Shown: piece by piece, positions 1-7,168 of the stretch | How positions within the stretch are numbered: position 1 is the stretch's first letter | Layout of the letters: each line of letters starts with the position of its first letter | Assembly (NCBI GenBank): GCA_028280785.1 | Contig: JANQLF010000200.1 | Coordinates: 1-32,459, forward strand | Length of the DNA: 32,459 bases | Reading direction: 5' to 3' | Source of the DNA: Planctomycetota bacterium | Lineage (GTDB): Bacteria; Planctomycetota; UBA11346 | The notes under the pieces: generated by a model | Databases searched by the model: none | What the model was told of the DNA's origin: nothing | What the model saw: the letters and a program-made list of their open reading frames with translations, nothing else | Program-made: the position numbers and the translations under genes

Positions 1-2
1 TT

Positions 3-766
3 ATTGTTGCGCATATTGCCGGTCGACCAGCGAATATGCCTTCAATTATGAAGCTAGCTAATAAACATGGCATACCAGTGATTGAAGACTGCGCGCAAAT
101 CACGGTGGAAAAATTAATGGTCAGTACGTTGGGACCTTTGGTACAATAGGCACCTTTTCGTTAATGTATCAAAAACAACAAGCGACAGCAGGTCAGGGTG
201 GTATGGTGTACACCAAGGACGAAGACTTGTATTGGAAGATACGTAGTTGTGCAGACCGTGGCAAACCATTTGGGATAGAAAATCCACGTGGAAACGTTCG
301 CGCATCATTAAATTGTAATATGGATGAGTTACATGCCTGTATTGGTCGTGTGCAATTACGTAAATTGCCAACATTAGTGAGCTATGCACAGGCTTTAGGA
401 ACGACATTGGCACAAAAGTGTGAAAAAGAATTGCAGCACTTTCGGTTAGTTACCGAGCCAGAATGGGGCGATAACACATTTTGGTTTTTATTTGTGAAAG
501 TTGATCTTAATAGTCTTAAAATTGGCATCGATCAAATAATAGCCGCATTAAAACAAGAAGGCATTAACGGGTGCGGTCTCTATAATCATGTGCCTATGCG
601 CATGCCGTGGGCCGTAGATCGTTATGGAGCCTGTTCAGAGCTGCCCAATTGTACCCAAGTAGTGCATTCTCATATCCGACTCGGTTTTAACGAACAATAC
701 ACAGAGCAAGAAGTCGATGATTTAGTCTTGGCACTGAAAAAGATTGAGGGAGAATATGCTCGATGA
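3..766 (+). CDS. DegT/DnrJ/EryC1/StrS-family PLP aminotransferase, 5'-partial and frameshifted
   Basis: Sugar aminotransferase family (PLP-dependent, nucleotide-sugar amination). The 5' end lies outside the window. From base 3 the frame reads a typical DegT segment ending in GIPVIEDCAQ. It then hits stops, while the frame shifted by one base continues from base 101 as HGGKINGQYVGTFGTIGTFS and on to the stop at 766. One base appears to be missing at 99-100 (CAA AT|CAC). The likely PLP lysine is the K of LMYQKQQATAGQGG (codon 173-175), followed by the GQGG glycine turn of the family. The first ATG in the open downstream frame is at 164, but that is in the middle of the fold and not a credible start. 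The gene overlaps the next one by ATGA. It is either a real pseudogene or a sequencing/assembly error. The family call is firm; the substrate is unknown. Confidence 0.85.
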
Positions 767-2043
767 GTCTCGGCATCCAATGTTTTCAAGTAGATATTAC
801 GCCGCCAATTGGCACTTATTTATGCAAGGGTTATAATGGCCAATGTACTGGTATAGAAACGCCAATTCATCTACGCGGTAGTATTTTTTCTAGTAACAAT
901 CAGCGCTATGTCGTTGTCGCTATGGATTTTACTATGCTCTGTGGTCAGTCGCATAGAGATATCTGTCAAGGTATCGCAGACGCGGCGCAGATTCCAGTTG
1001 AGCAGGTAGTAGTGCAGACCGTGCATCAGCATGATGTGCCAGGCATGGACCCCGAAATACATGCAGTTTTACATCCTTATATACCTGACGTCCATGATGA
1101 CACATATTGGCAATCGGTTTTAGATAAAACAGCGGTAGCAGTAGAACAAGCAGTTCAAGAAAAGCCGCGACAAGTTTCTGCGATTAAAACGGCGTCGGCT
1201 GCAGTGCATGAATATGCTTCGAATCGACGCCTGCATAAAGGCGATGAATTTAAATGGCGCGGTTCGAAATGCCAAAATGTTGAAATTAAAGAATTGCCAA
1301 CGGGAAATATTGATCCCTTATTACGACAAACCGCTTTTTATGACGAAAATGATGCGTTGATATTAAGTATGAGTACCTATGCCTCGCATCCACAAGTTGC
1401 CGATCGTCGTGCGTTGATTTCAGATGATGCACCGGGTTTTGCCCTACGCCGTCTGAGTAAAAAGTATCCAGATGCCATGCACATGTATTTCACCGGATGT
1501 GGGGCAAATATTGCTAATGGCAAATTCGCCAGTCCAGATTCAACGGCAGATATTGAAACCTTTGGTAATAAATTGGCTGATGCCATGGAAGTTTGTCTAG
1601 AAAATGGTGAAGAAAAAAATGACTTAGATATCAATTGGCAGGCGGAAACGCGTTCATTTCCACTACGTTCAGATACGGAGTCAGTTGAGGTCATTGAGCA
1701 ACAGTTAAAAGATGATGAGCAACGACTAGTTGCTCGCTATCGTTTGGCTAAGCGATTATTTATTAAACAACAACAAATGAATGAATATCCGTTTTCAGTA
1801 AGTAAAATGTCTATAGGCAATGTGCATTGGTATTTTCTACCTGCAGAAATGTTTGTAGAATATCAGCAGCATTTAACCGAAAAACATCCTGATGAAACCG
1901 TGATGGTTGCAGCGTATGGCGATGCTTTTATTGCCTATGTACCAACCGCAAAAGATTTTGCAGTCGGGGGCTATGAGGTTGGCAGCTGTTGGTTGGACGA
2001 GAACTGCGAAGAACATATCCATAAGTTGTTTGACGAATTCTAA
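763..2043 (+). CDS. Neutral/alkaline ceramidase-like metallo-hydrolase family protein
   Basis: The 426-aa protein has the layout of the neutral/alkaline non-lysosomal ceramidase N-terminal domain family seen widely in planctomycete-type genomes. Visible marks are an N-terminal DITPPIG, a metal-site-like HQHD at residues 88-91 after VVVQT, an ASHP at about 207-210, and a C-terminal PAEMFVEYQ...YGDAFIAYVPT...GGYEV block. True ceramidases are secreted and longer (about 650 aa). This one has no signal peptide and lacks the C-terminal Ig-like domain, so ceramide need not be the substrate; members next to sugar genes are commonly uncharacterised. The start overlaps the aminotransferase stop (ATGA), with a GAGGGAG about 10 bases upstream, so the two are probably translated together. 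Confidence 0.7.
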   Translation: MSLGIQCFQVDITPPIGTYLCKGYNGQCTGIETPIHLRGSIFSSNNQRYVVVAMDFTMLCGQSHRDICQGIADAAQIPVEQVVVQTVHQHDVPGMDPEIHAVLHPYIPDVHDDTYWQSVLDKTAVAVEQAVQEKPRQVSAIKTASAAVHEYASNRRLHKGDEFKWRGSKCQNVEIKELPTGNIDPLLRQTAFYDENDALILSMSTYASHPQVADRRALISDDAPGFALRRLSKKYPDAMHMYFTGCGANIANGKFASPDSTADIETFGNKLADAMEVCLENGEEKNDLDINWQAETRSFPLRSDTESVEVIEQQLKDDEQRLVARYRLAKRLFIKQQQMNEYPFSVSKMSIGNVHWYFLPAEMFVEYQQHLTEKHPDETVMVAAYGDAFIAYVPTAKDFAVGGYEVGSCWLDENCEEHIHKLFDEF

Positions 2044-2052
2044 TTATTAATT

Positions 2053-2126
2053 CCACCACAGATTAACAAAAAATCTGCACAGATAATTTTAAAAATCTGT
2101 GGCCATAGGCGTCCATCTGTGGTTGG
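2053..2126. repeat. Imperfect palindromic intergenic repeat built on CACAGAT/ATCTGTG
   Basis: Between the ceramidase-like gene and the sulfatase lies an imperfect inverted repeat. The outer arms are CCACCACAGAT at the left and ATCTGTGGTTGG at the right. A nested pair is GCACAGATAATTTT against AAAATCTGTGGC. The CACAGATT unit occurs several times in both orientations. I recognise the general type, CACAGATTA-rich palindromic elements scattered between genes in several environmental phyla, but have no copy number here. It may act as a transcription end for the 1-2043 operon, but it lacks a clean T-tract. The rest of 2044-2236 shows nothing else clear. Confidence 0.55.
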
Positions 2127-2236
2127 AAAATGATGATCATTTGGTTTTTAATTACGACTCGATGTTGCTGGTAGCTTAAGAAGTGCTACAAACTAAGGTC
2201 CCAGGCAGTGCGTGTTCTACAAGTAAAGGGACTGTA

Positions 2237-3688
2237 ATGACTCAGCCAAATATCGTATTAATTGTCGTTGACCAATGGCGTTCGGACGCCTTTAGTCATC
2301 TCGGTAATCCTATGGCTGAAACGCCGCATATGGATACCTATGCGAATGAGTCGACCAGTTTTCGCCGTGCGTATTCATCGGTGCCAAGCTGCATTGCCGC
2401 ACGCGCGGCATTAATGACTGGCTATGGTCAGAAAAAACATGGCCGTGTTGGTTATAAAGAGCAAGAGTCTTGGGATTATCCGCATACACTTGCCGGTTTG
2501 TTGGGTGAGGGTGGTTATCATACGCATTGTGTCGGCAAACTGCATACCTACCCAGCACGTAATTTACTTGGATTTCACAGTGTCGATTTACATGACGGCT
2601 ATACCCACTTTGGTCGAAAAAATGAAGAAAATTATCAACGCATCGATGATTATGAGCGTTGGCTAAAAGATGAACTTGGCAGTGATCGTGATATTGTTGA
2701 AACCGGTCTTGGCTGTAACGGTTATGCATCGCGACCATTTTGCGAACCCGAACGTTATCACCCAACTAATTGGGTAACGACGAAAGCTGTTGATTTTCTG
2801 CGCCGCCGTGATCCCACCAAGCCATTCTTTTTAAATGTATCTTATCATCGTCCGCATCCACCTTTTGATCCACCGAAGGCTTATTGGGATATTTTCCAAG
2901 AAAAACCATTGCCTGAAGTCCCTGTCGGCGATTGGGCACCAGAAAAAGTAGGCATGCGCTTTATTGATTCGCCGGTACCAGAATCGCCATTATTGAGAGA
3001 CCGCGCGCGCCGTGCGTATTACGCACAGATGGCGCACATCGATAATCAAATTAATCGCATTACCCATGCCTTGGTTGAGCACGAAGTATGGCATGACACC
3101 ATCGTTGTCTTTGTTGCTGACCATGGCGACATGATGTTCGACCATAATTATATAGCGAAATCGTTACCGTATGAGGGTAGTGCGGGGATTCCGTTTATGA
3201 TTCGTCTGCCACAGCAAGCGTTTGGACCAACAGAACGGACGAGTCAAGAAGTGGCAGAATTGCGTGATGTTTTACCGACACTCTGTGAGGCTGCTGGTAT
3301 TGATATCCCTGAGGATGTTGATGGAAAAAGTTTAATTGCACATTGTCAAGGTAAGGGCAGTTCTTTGCGTGATTATTTACATGGTGAACATGTACGCGGT
3401 GAAACTTCCAATCACTGGATAGTGACGCCGACGGATAAATATGTGTGGTATTCGCAAACGGGTGAAGAGCAGTACTTCGATATGAAAAACGATCCACAGG
3501 AACTGCATAACGCTATTGAGGAACATACAGATCGTGTAATCGAATTGCGTCAACATTTAATTAATGAATTAAGTGATCGCCAAGAGGGTTTTGTAGCAGA
3601 AGGAAAATTAGTAGTAGGTTGTGATTCACGACCGATACTCAATACCATTCCGCAAAAACCTGCTGACGCGAAGTGGCCACGCGCTTAA
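2237..3688 (+). CDS. Sulfatase (type I, formylglycine-dependent)
   Basis: This sulfatase removes sulfate esters, probably from a sulfated glycan. It is 483 aa from the ATG at 2237, which has AAAGGG 6 bases upstream. An upstream in-frame GTG at 2183 would add 18 unconserved residues without a ribosome site. N-terminal metal-site residues are in IVVDQWRSD (a D-Q variant of the usual DD). The formylglycine motif is C52-I-A-A-R56 followed by AALMTG, a C-x-A-x-R form that should be matured by an anaerobic-type sulfatase-maturing enzyme; none is in the window. Further marks are the HRPHPPF loop and VADHGDMM (metal ligands D and H). There is no signal peptide, so export, if any, is not visible. The stop overlaps the stop of the opposite-strand SGNH gene in a shared TTAA. 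Confidence 0.93.
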   Translation: MTQPNIVLIVVDQWRSDAFSHLGNPMAETPHMDTYANESTSFRRAYSSVPSCIAARAALMTGYGQKKHGRVGYKEQESWDYPHTLAGLLGEGGYHTHCVGKLHTYPARNLLGFHSVDLHDGYTHFGRKNEENYQRIDDYERWLKDELGSDRDIVETGLGCNGYASRPFCEPERYHPTNWVTTKAVDFLRRRDPTKPFFLNVSYHRPHPPFDPPKAYWDIFQEKPLPEVPVGDWAPEKVGMRFIDSPVPESPLLRDRARRAYYAQMAHIDNQINRITHALVEHEVWHDTIVVFVADHGDMMFDHNYIAKSLPYEGSAGIPFMIRLPQQAFGPTERTSQEVAELRDVLPTLCEAAGIDIPEDVDGKSLIAHCQGKGSSLRDYLHGEHVRGETSNHWIVTPTDKYVWYSQTGEEQYFDMKNDPQELHNAIEEHTDRVIELRQHLINELSDRQEGFVAEGKLVVGCDSRPILNTIPQKPADAKWPRA

Positions 3689-5007
3689 AATTCTATATTG
3701 AATAGTTTTGAAATCTCTTTGGCGAATAATTCGCGGCCCTGGTCAGTAATGCCGTTCATAACGGTTTTATTATTTTTGACCTTGCGGCGTTTGCCGGCGA
3801 ACATCATGCCTTCGACGCCTTTTTCTTGAATGATGTCGATACTCATTTGATAAATATCAATGACTGGGCAGCTGGTTTCTTCGGCAACGTGATGGATAGC
3901 TTTAGCGGCCTCGGCACTGAGCTTGTAATTGGGACCATCGATAACCAAATCATTGGCTTCAGTATCTTCATTCCAAACCGGCCACGTTGTAAGAATAATA
4001 GGTGCCTTGGATTTCTGTTTTAACGCTTTGATAATGGCTATGAGTTGCTGGGCATATTGTCCACTCTGGAGCGATTGGACATTTCCCTCGTAATCAAAGC
4101 GAATACCAGGGGAGAGAATGTAATAGGTCGCTTTTTGGCTGAGTAATTGATCGACAACACCATCCACCTTTTTCATGCTGTAGGCATTAACTTCGAATTG
4201 GCTTAAGCGTGGTATTTCAAATGGCCATTGCTTATCATATTTTTCTTTAGAGGCAGCATTAAAGGCATCGGGAATTCTCTTGCCATTCGAACTTCCTAAA
4301 ATGACGTAGTCATTTTTTTGCAATGTGTAGGTTTTGCCTTTTGATTTACTTTTAACGCTGATGCCGACTGCCTTGCTGAAGACACGCGTTATGATGGAGG
4401 CGCCTTCGTCGTTTAATTTGATGCCATCTTTCGTGTATAGTCCTTTGTCTTTATCATGAGCATTATTGGCAGTCATTTTGGCAAAGGCTTGATAGAAATC
4501 ACAGATCGGAGCTTGCTCACTGAAGTCTGTCATAATTGCATGAAAATTTTGCAAGTGTTGATTGGCAGATTCATTGTTGCCTTCATAGATTTGATGGGGG
4601 GTGCAGATGAGGACTTGTTTTCCGGCGCTCTTCAGCTGTGAAATGACAGTCTCTATGGCAGTCTTGATGGCGTTTTCGTCATAATCGAGGGCGGATTTTT
4701 TCTTTGCATCCCAAACATCGTTCAAACCAAGCATTAAAATATAGTAATCTGCCTTGGCTTTGAGCAGGTCTTTCTCAACGCTGTCTTTGAGGGTAGTCCA
4801 CGAGGCTTTTTTGGAGCCTTTCAGTTTCCAGCGTATGTCTCTAGATTTCAATACGCTCTTGGCCGCTTTTTGAAAATTTTTGAGTGCAGCGTCGCAGTGT
4901 CCGTCGCTATAGATGTAGACGTATTGTCCATCTGCTGGAATTTGTGCGGCTAGATCGCTATGAAACACCAAGAGTAAAATAGCAAAACATAATCGTAACA
5001 TGCGCAT
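3685..5007 (-). CDS. Secreted tandem SGNH/GDSL-like hydrolase with degenerate motifs
   Basis: This 440-aa protein has a signal peptide (LCFAILLLVFHSDLAA, cleavage probably before Q). It then shows two consecutive SGNH-hydrolase-like halves. The first half (about 28-215) has SDGH where GDS is expected, GLND as block III, and DGIKLNDEGA where the block V His would be (K instead of H). The second half (about 225-440) begins YVILGSSNGKRI, has ILSPGIRFDYEG and ends NGITDQGRELFA, again without the usual GxND and DxxH. It is likely descended from carbohydrate esterases. Loss of the catalytic residues suggests a binding or structural role, at least for the second half. An alternative in-frame ATG lies two codons downstream. 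It converges on the sulfatase with a 4-base overlap. Confidence 0.6.
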   Translation of the reverse strand: MRMLRLCFAILLLVFHSDLAAQIPADGQYVYIYSDGHCDAALKNFQKAAKSVLKSRDIRWKLKGSKKASWTTLKDSVEKDLLKAKADYYILMLGLNDVWDAKKKSALDYDENAIKTAIETVISQLKSAGKQVLICTPHQIYEGNNESANQHLQNFHAIMTDFSEQAPICDFYQAFAKMTANNAHDKDKGLYTKDGIKLNDEGASIITRVFSKAVGISVKSKSKGKTYTLQKNDYVILGSSNGKRIPDAFNAASKEKYDKQWPFEIPRLSQFEVNAYSMKKVDGVVDQLLSQKATYYILSPGIRFDYEGNVQSLQSGQYAQQLIAIIKALKQKSKAPIILTTWPVWNEDTEANDLVIDGPNYKLSAEAAKAIHHVAEETSCPVIDIYQMSIDIIQEKGVEGMMFAGKRRKVKNNKTVMNGITDQGRELFAKEISKLFNIEF

Positions 5008-5228
5008 CGCTTTCGTCGTGAGTTCTATGTTTCGATTATTGCTTTAAGTTTCACTGTGCACAGCAAAATATTGATCAAAAATGGTACCGATTCTCTAGTG
5101 CGCTGTGGAGTTTTGACTACACTTATCGCCGAGTCCAGGAGCCGGAGCATTTGGCAGATAAAGCAGCAAATCCATGCTTTTGTCGCTAGAATTATTAGCT
5201 ATCTTGTCCGCCTTTTGAGGACCAGAAT
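5008..5228. other. Divergent intergenic region between the SGNH gene and the oxidoreductase pair
   Basis: These 221 bases separate two outward-facing transcription units, so they should hold two promoters. A TTGACT lies at 5113-5118, but I see no matching -10 box at normal spacing. GAGGA at 5217-5221 is the ribosome site of the 5229 gene. No convincing operator or RNA structure was seen. Confidence 0.35.
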
Positions 5229-6119
5229 ATGCCAAAATCAGTAGACGTCGCCATGATTGGACTGGATACCAGTCACACCATGGTCTTTTCACAACGCTTT
5301 CATGGTGTCGAAGGCGCTCCACGTGTTCGTGGAATTAATGTCAAACGTGTTATGCGTTTTCCGTCGCCATTTCAAACCGAAGCACAGCAAGATGAACGAC
5401 AGGCAAAATTAGAATCCTGGGGCATTGAGGTTACGACTAGCTTCAAGCGTGCCGTTGAAGGTGTTCAAGGCATCATGTTGGAAATTAATGATCCAGCCCA
5501 GCATTGGAAATACTTCAAAAAAGCAGCTGAATTAAAATTACCTATTTTTGTCGATAAGCCCTTGGCTAAAAATTTAAGTGATGCCAAAAAAATAGTAGCG
5601 CTGACCAAGCAAAAGCGCATAAAAGTGTGGGAAGCATCTGCCCTGCGTTTTTCACCAGATCTACGTCAGGCCATGAAAGAAGCTGGTGAGCCTGAATTAG
5701 TCAATATTTATGGTGCGATGGGTAAGGCAGCAGCAGGTAGTTCTTTGCTGTGGTATGGCTGTCACACCTTTCAAATGTTGAATCAAGTCATGGGTAATAA
5801 AGCCCGCCGTGTCCATGCCACCGAAGGCGAGCGCGGTGTGGTGACGACTGTCGAATATGACAATGGTCGCCGTGGTGTCATTGAAAGTATCAGTGGCATT
5901 TGGAATTACGGTGGTCGCATCCATGGTAGCAAAGGTATTGTCGATTTTAAACATGGCGGTGATGTCTATGGCAAATTAATGCCAGCATTGCGCGATTTTT
6001 TCACCAAGGGTAAAATTGAAATCCCATTGCAAGATGCTTATGCTACGCAGGTAATGCTCGATGCAGCAGAAAAATCAATTCAACGTGGTAAGGCAGTTAC
6101 GATTAAGGAAAAACTCTAA
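5229..6119 (+). CDS. Gfo/Idh/MocA-family oxidoreductase (short, first of a pair)
   Basis: This is a 296-aa NAD(P)-dependent sugar dehydrogenase-like protein. The N-terminal Rossmann start reads VAMIGLDTSH in place of the usual GxGxxG, a variant seen in a subgroup of this family. The cofactor-loop EKP is DKP here (FVDKPLAKN, about residue 110). The C-terminal substrate domain carries YGCHTFQMLNQVMG (His near the catalytic site) and a glycine-rich GRIHGSKGIVDF. GAGGA-type Shine-Dalgarno (GAGGA) sits 7 bases before the ATG. The stop overlaps the start of the next oxidoreductase (TAATG), so they form an operon. The substrate cannot be read from sequence. Confidence 0.85.
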   Translation: MPKSVDVAMIGLDTSHTMVFSQRFHGVEGAPRVRGINVKRVMRFPSPFQTEAQQDERQAKLESWGIEVTTSFKRAVEGVQGIMLEINDPAQHWKYFKKAAELKLPIFVDKPLAKNLSDAKKIVALTKQKRIKVWEASALRFSPDLRQAMKEAGEPELVNIYGAMGKAAAGSSLLWYGCHTFQMLNQVMGNKARRVHATEGERGVVTTVEYDNGRRGVIESISGIWNYGGRIHGSKGIVDFKHGGDVYGKLMPALRDFFTKGKIEIPLQDAYATQVMLDAAEKSIQRGKAVTIKEKL

Positions 6120-7168
6120 TGGCAAAACGATTAGGATACGGTGTTGTTGGTCTCGGTGGCATTGCCGATTTTCATGCTCAGGCGGCACAAAACTTACGTG
6201 GCGCTGGATTGGTTGCCTGTTACAGCCGTAGTGAGAAAAAAGCCGCGGCCTTTGCCAAAAAATTTAATTGCCGTGCCTATAGTGACTATAAGGCATTCTT
6301 AGCCGATCCTGATTTAGATATCGTTGCGATCGCTTCGGCTTCTGGAGCGCACAAAGACGCAGCAGTCAAAGCAGCCAAGGCTAAAAAGCATGTGATGATT
6401 GAAAAACCCTTAGAGGTGACCCCAGCACGTTGCAAGGCCATTATCAAAGCATGTAAAGATAATCGCGTTAAATGCGCAACGATTTTCCCAACTCGCTTTA
6501 GCGATCTGGCGCCGGTGATGAAATCGGCAATGGAAGAAAAGCGCTTGGGTAAATTGGTCAATGCCAGTGCTTACGTTAAATGGTTTCGTGCCCAGGATTA
6601 TTATAGCTCCAGTGACTGGAAGGGTACCTGGAAATGGGATGGTGGTGGTGCCTTAATGAATCAGGGCATTCATTCGCTTGATTTCTTGATTTATTTAATG
6701 GGTGATCCAGTCGAAGTCAGTGCCTACATGAATACACCAGTGAAAAAAGGTGTAGAAGTCGAAACCAACGTGGTTGCTATTTTGAAATTCAAAAATGGTG
6801 CCATTGGAACCGTTGAAGCTTCAACCGAAATTTATCCAGGCTATCAAAAGAATATCGAAATCTGCGGTAGCGAAGGCAGCATGAGTATCGTTGAAAACGA
6901 ATTAGTGCGCTGGGATTTCAAGAAAGCCAAGGCCAAAGATAAAGGCATTCGCAAGCGCTTTTCACAATCAGCATCGCATGGTGGTGCTTCTGATCCACTA
7001 GCGATCAGCTTTGAAGGTCACCGTCGTCAATTCCAAGAATTAGTTGATGTGATTAAGAAGAAAAAAAAGAAAATGACCTGTGATGGCGATGAGGGCTTAC
7101 GCAGCGTCGTCGTTGTAGATGCAATTTACCGATCGGCGAAAACTGGTAAGCCCGTTAAGATTAAATAA
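6119..7168 (+). CDS. Gfo/Idh/MocA-family oxidoreductase (second of a pair)
   Basis: This 349-aa NAD(P)-dependent oxidoreductase acts on sugars or sugar derivatives. Visible are the dinucleotide fold VVGLGGIADFH, the EKP motif (VMIEKPLEVT, about 96), the family's WDGGGALMNQGIHSLDFL block (catalytic His within) and the ICGSEGSMSI turn. The C-terminus is lysine-rich, with a run of seven lysines in DVIKKKKKKM. The ATG overlaps the stop of the preceding paralogue, implying translational coupling. The stop abuts the stop of the convergent CBM9-esterase gene with no spacer. The GGGALMNQGIH form resembles WlbA/UDP-HexNAcA oxidase-like members, but a specific substrate is not supported. Confidence 0.9.
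   Translation: MAKRLGYGVVGLGGIADFHAQAAQNLRGAGLVACYSRSEKKAAAFAKKFNCRAYSDYKAFLADPDLDIVAIASASGAHKDAAVKAAKAKKHVMIEKPLEVTPARCKAIIKACKDNRVKCATIFPTRFSDLAPVMKSAMEEKRLGKLVNASAYVKWFRAQDYYSSSDWKGTWKWDGGGALMNQGIHSLDFLIYLMGDPVEVSAYMNTPVKKGVEVETNVVAILKFKNGAIGTVEASTEIYPGYQKNIEICGSEGSMSIVENELVRWDFKKAKAKDKGIRKRFSQSASHGGASDPLAISFEGHRRQFQELVDVIKKKKKKMTCDGDEGLRSVVVVDAIYRSAKTGKPVKIK

Noticed and set aside
2183..2236. GTG at 2183 as start of the sulfatase
   Set aside because: The added 18 residues look random, and the ribosome site AAAGGG belongs to the ATG at 2237.
2310..2765. Minus-strand ORF of 151 aa antisense to the sulfatase
   Set aside because: Composition is atypical (His/Asn-rich) and it lies wholly over the conserved sulfatase active-site region.
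5056..5244. 62-aa ORF in the divergent region before the oxidoreductase pair
   Set aside because: No ribosome site, no recognisable pattern, and its end runs over the true ribosome site and start at 5229.
7051..7075. Lysine run near the end of the second oxidoreductase as a possible slippage site
   Set aside because: The A-rich run (AAGAAGAAAAAAAAGAAA) could slip, but the frame continues normally to a family-typical C-terminus, so there is no sign of programmed shifting.
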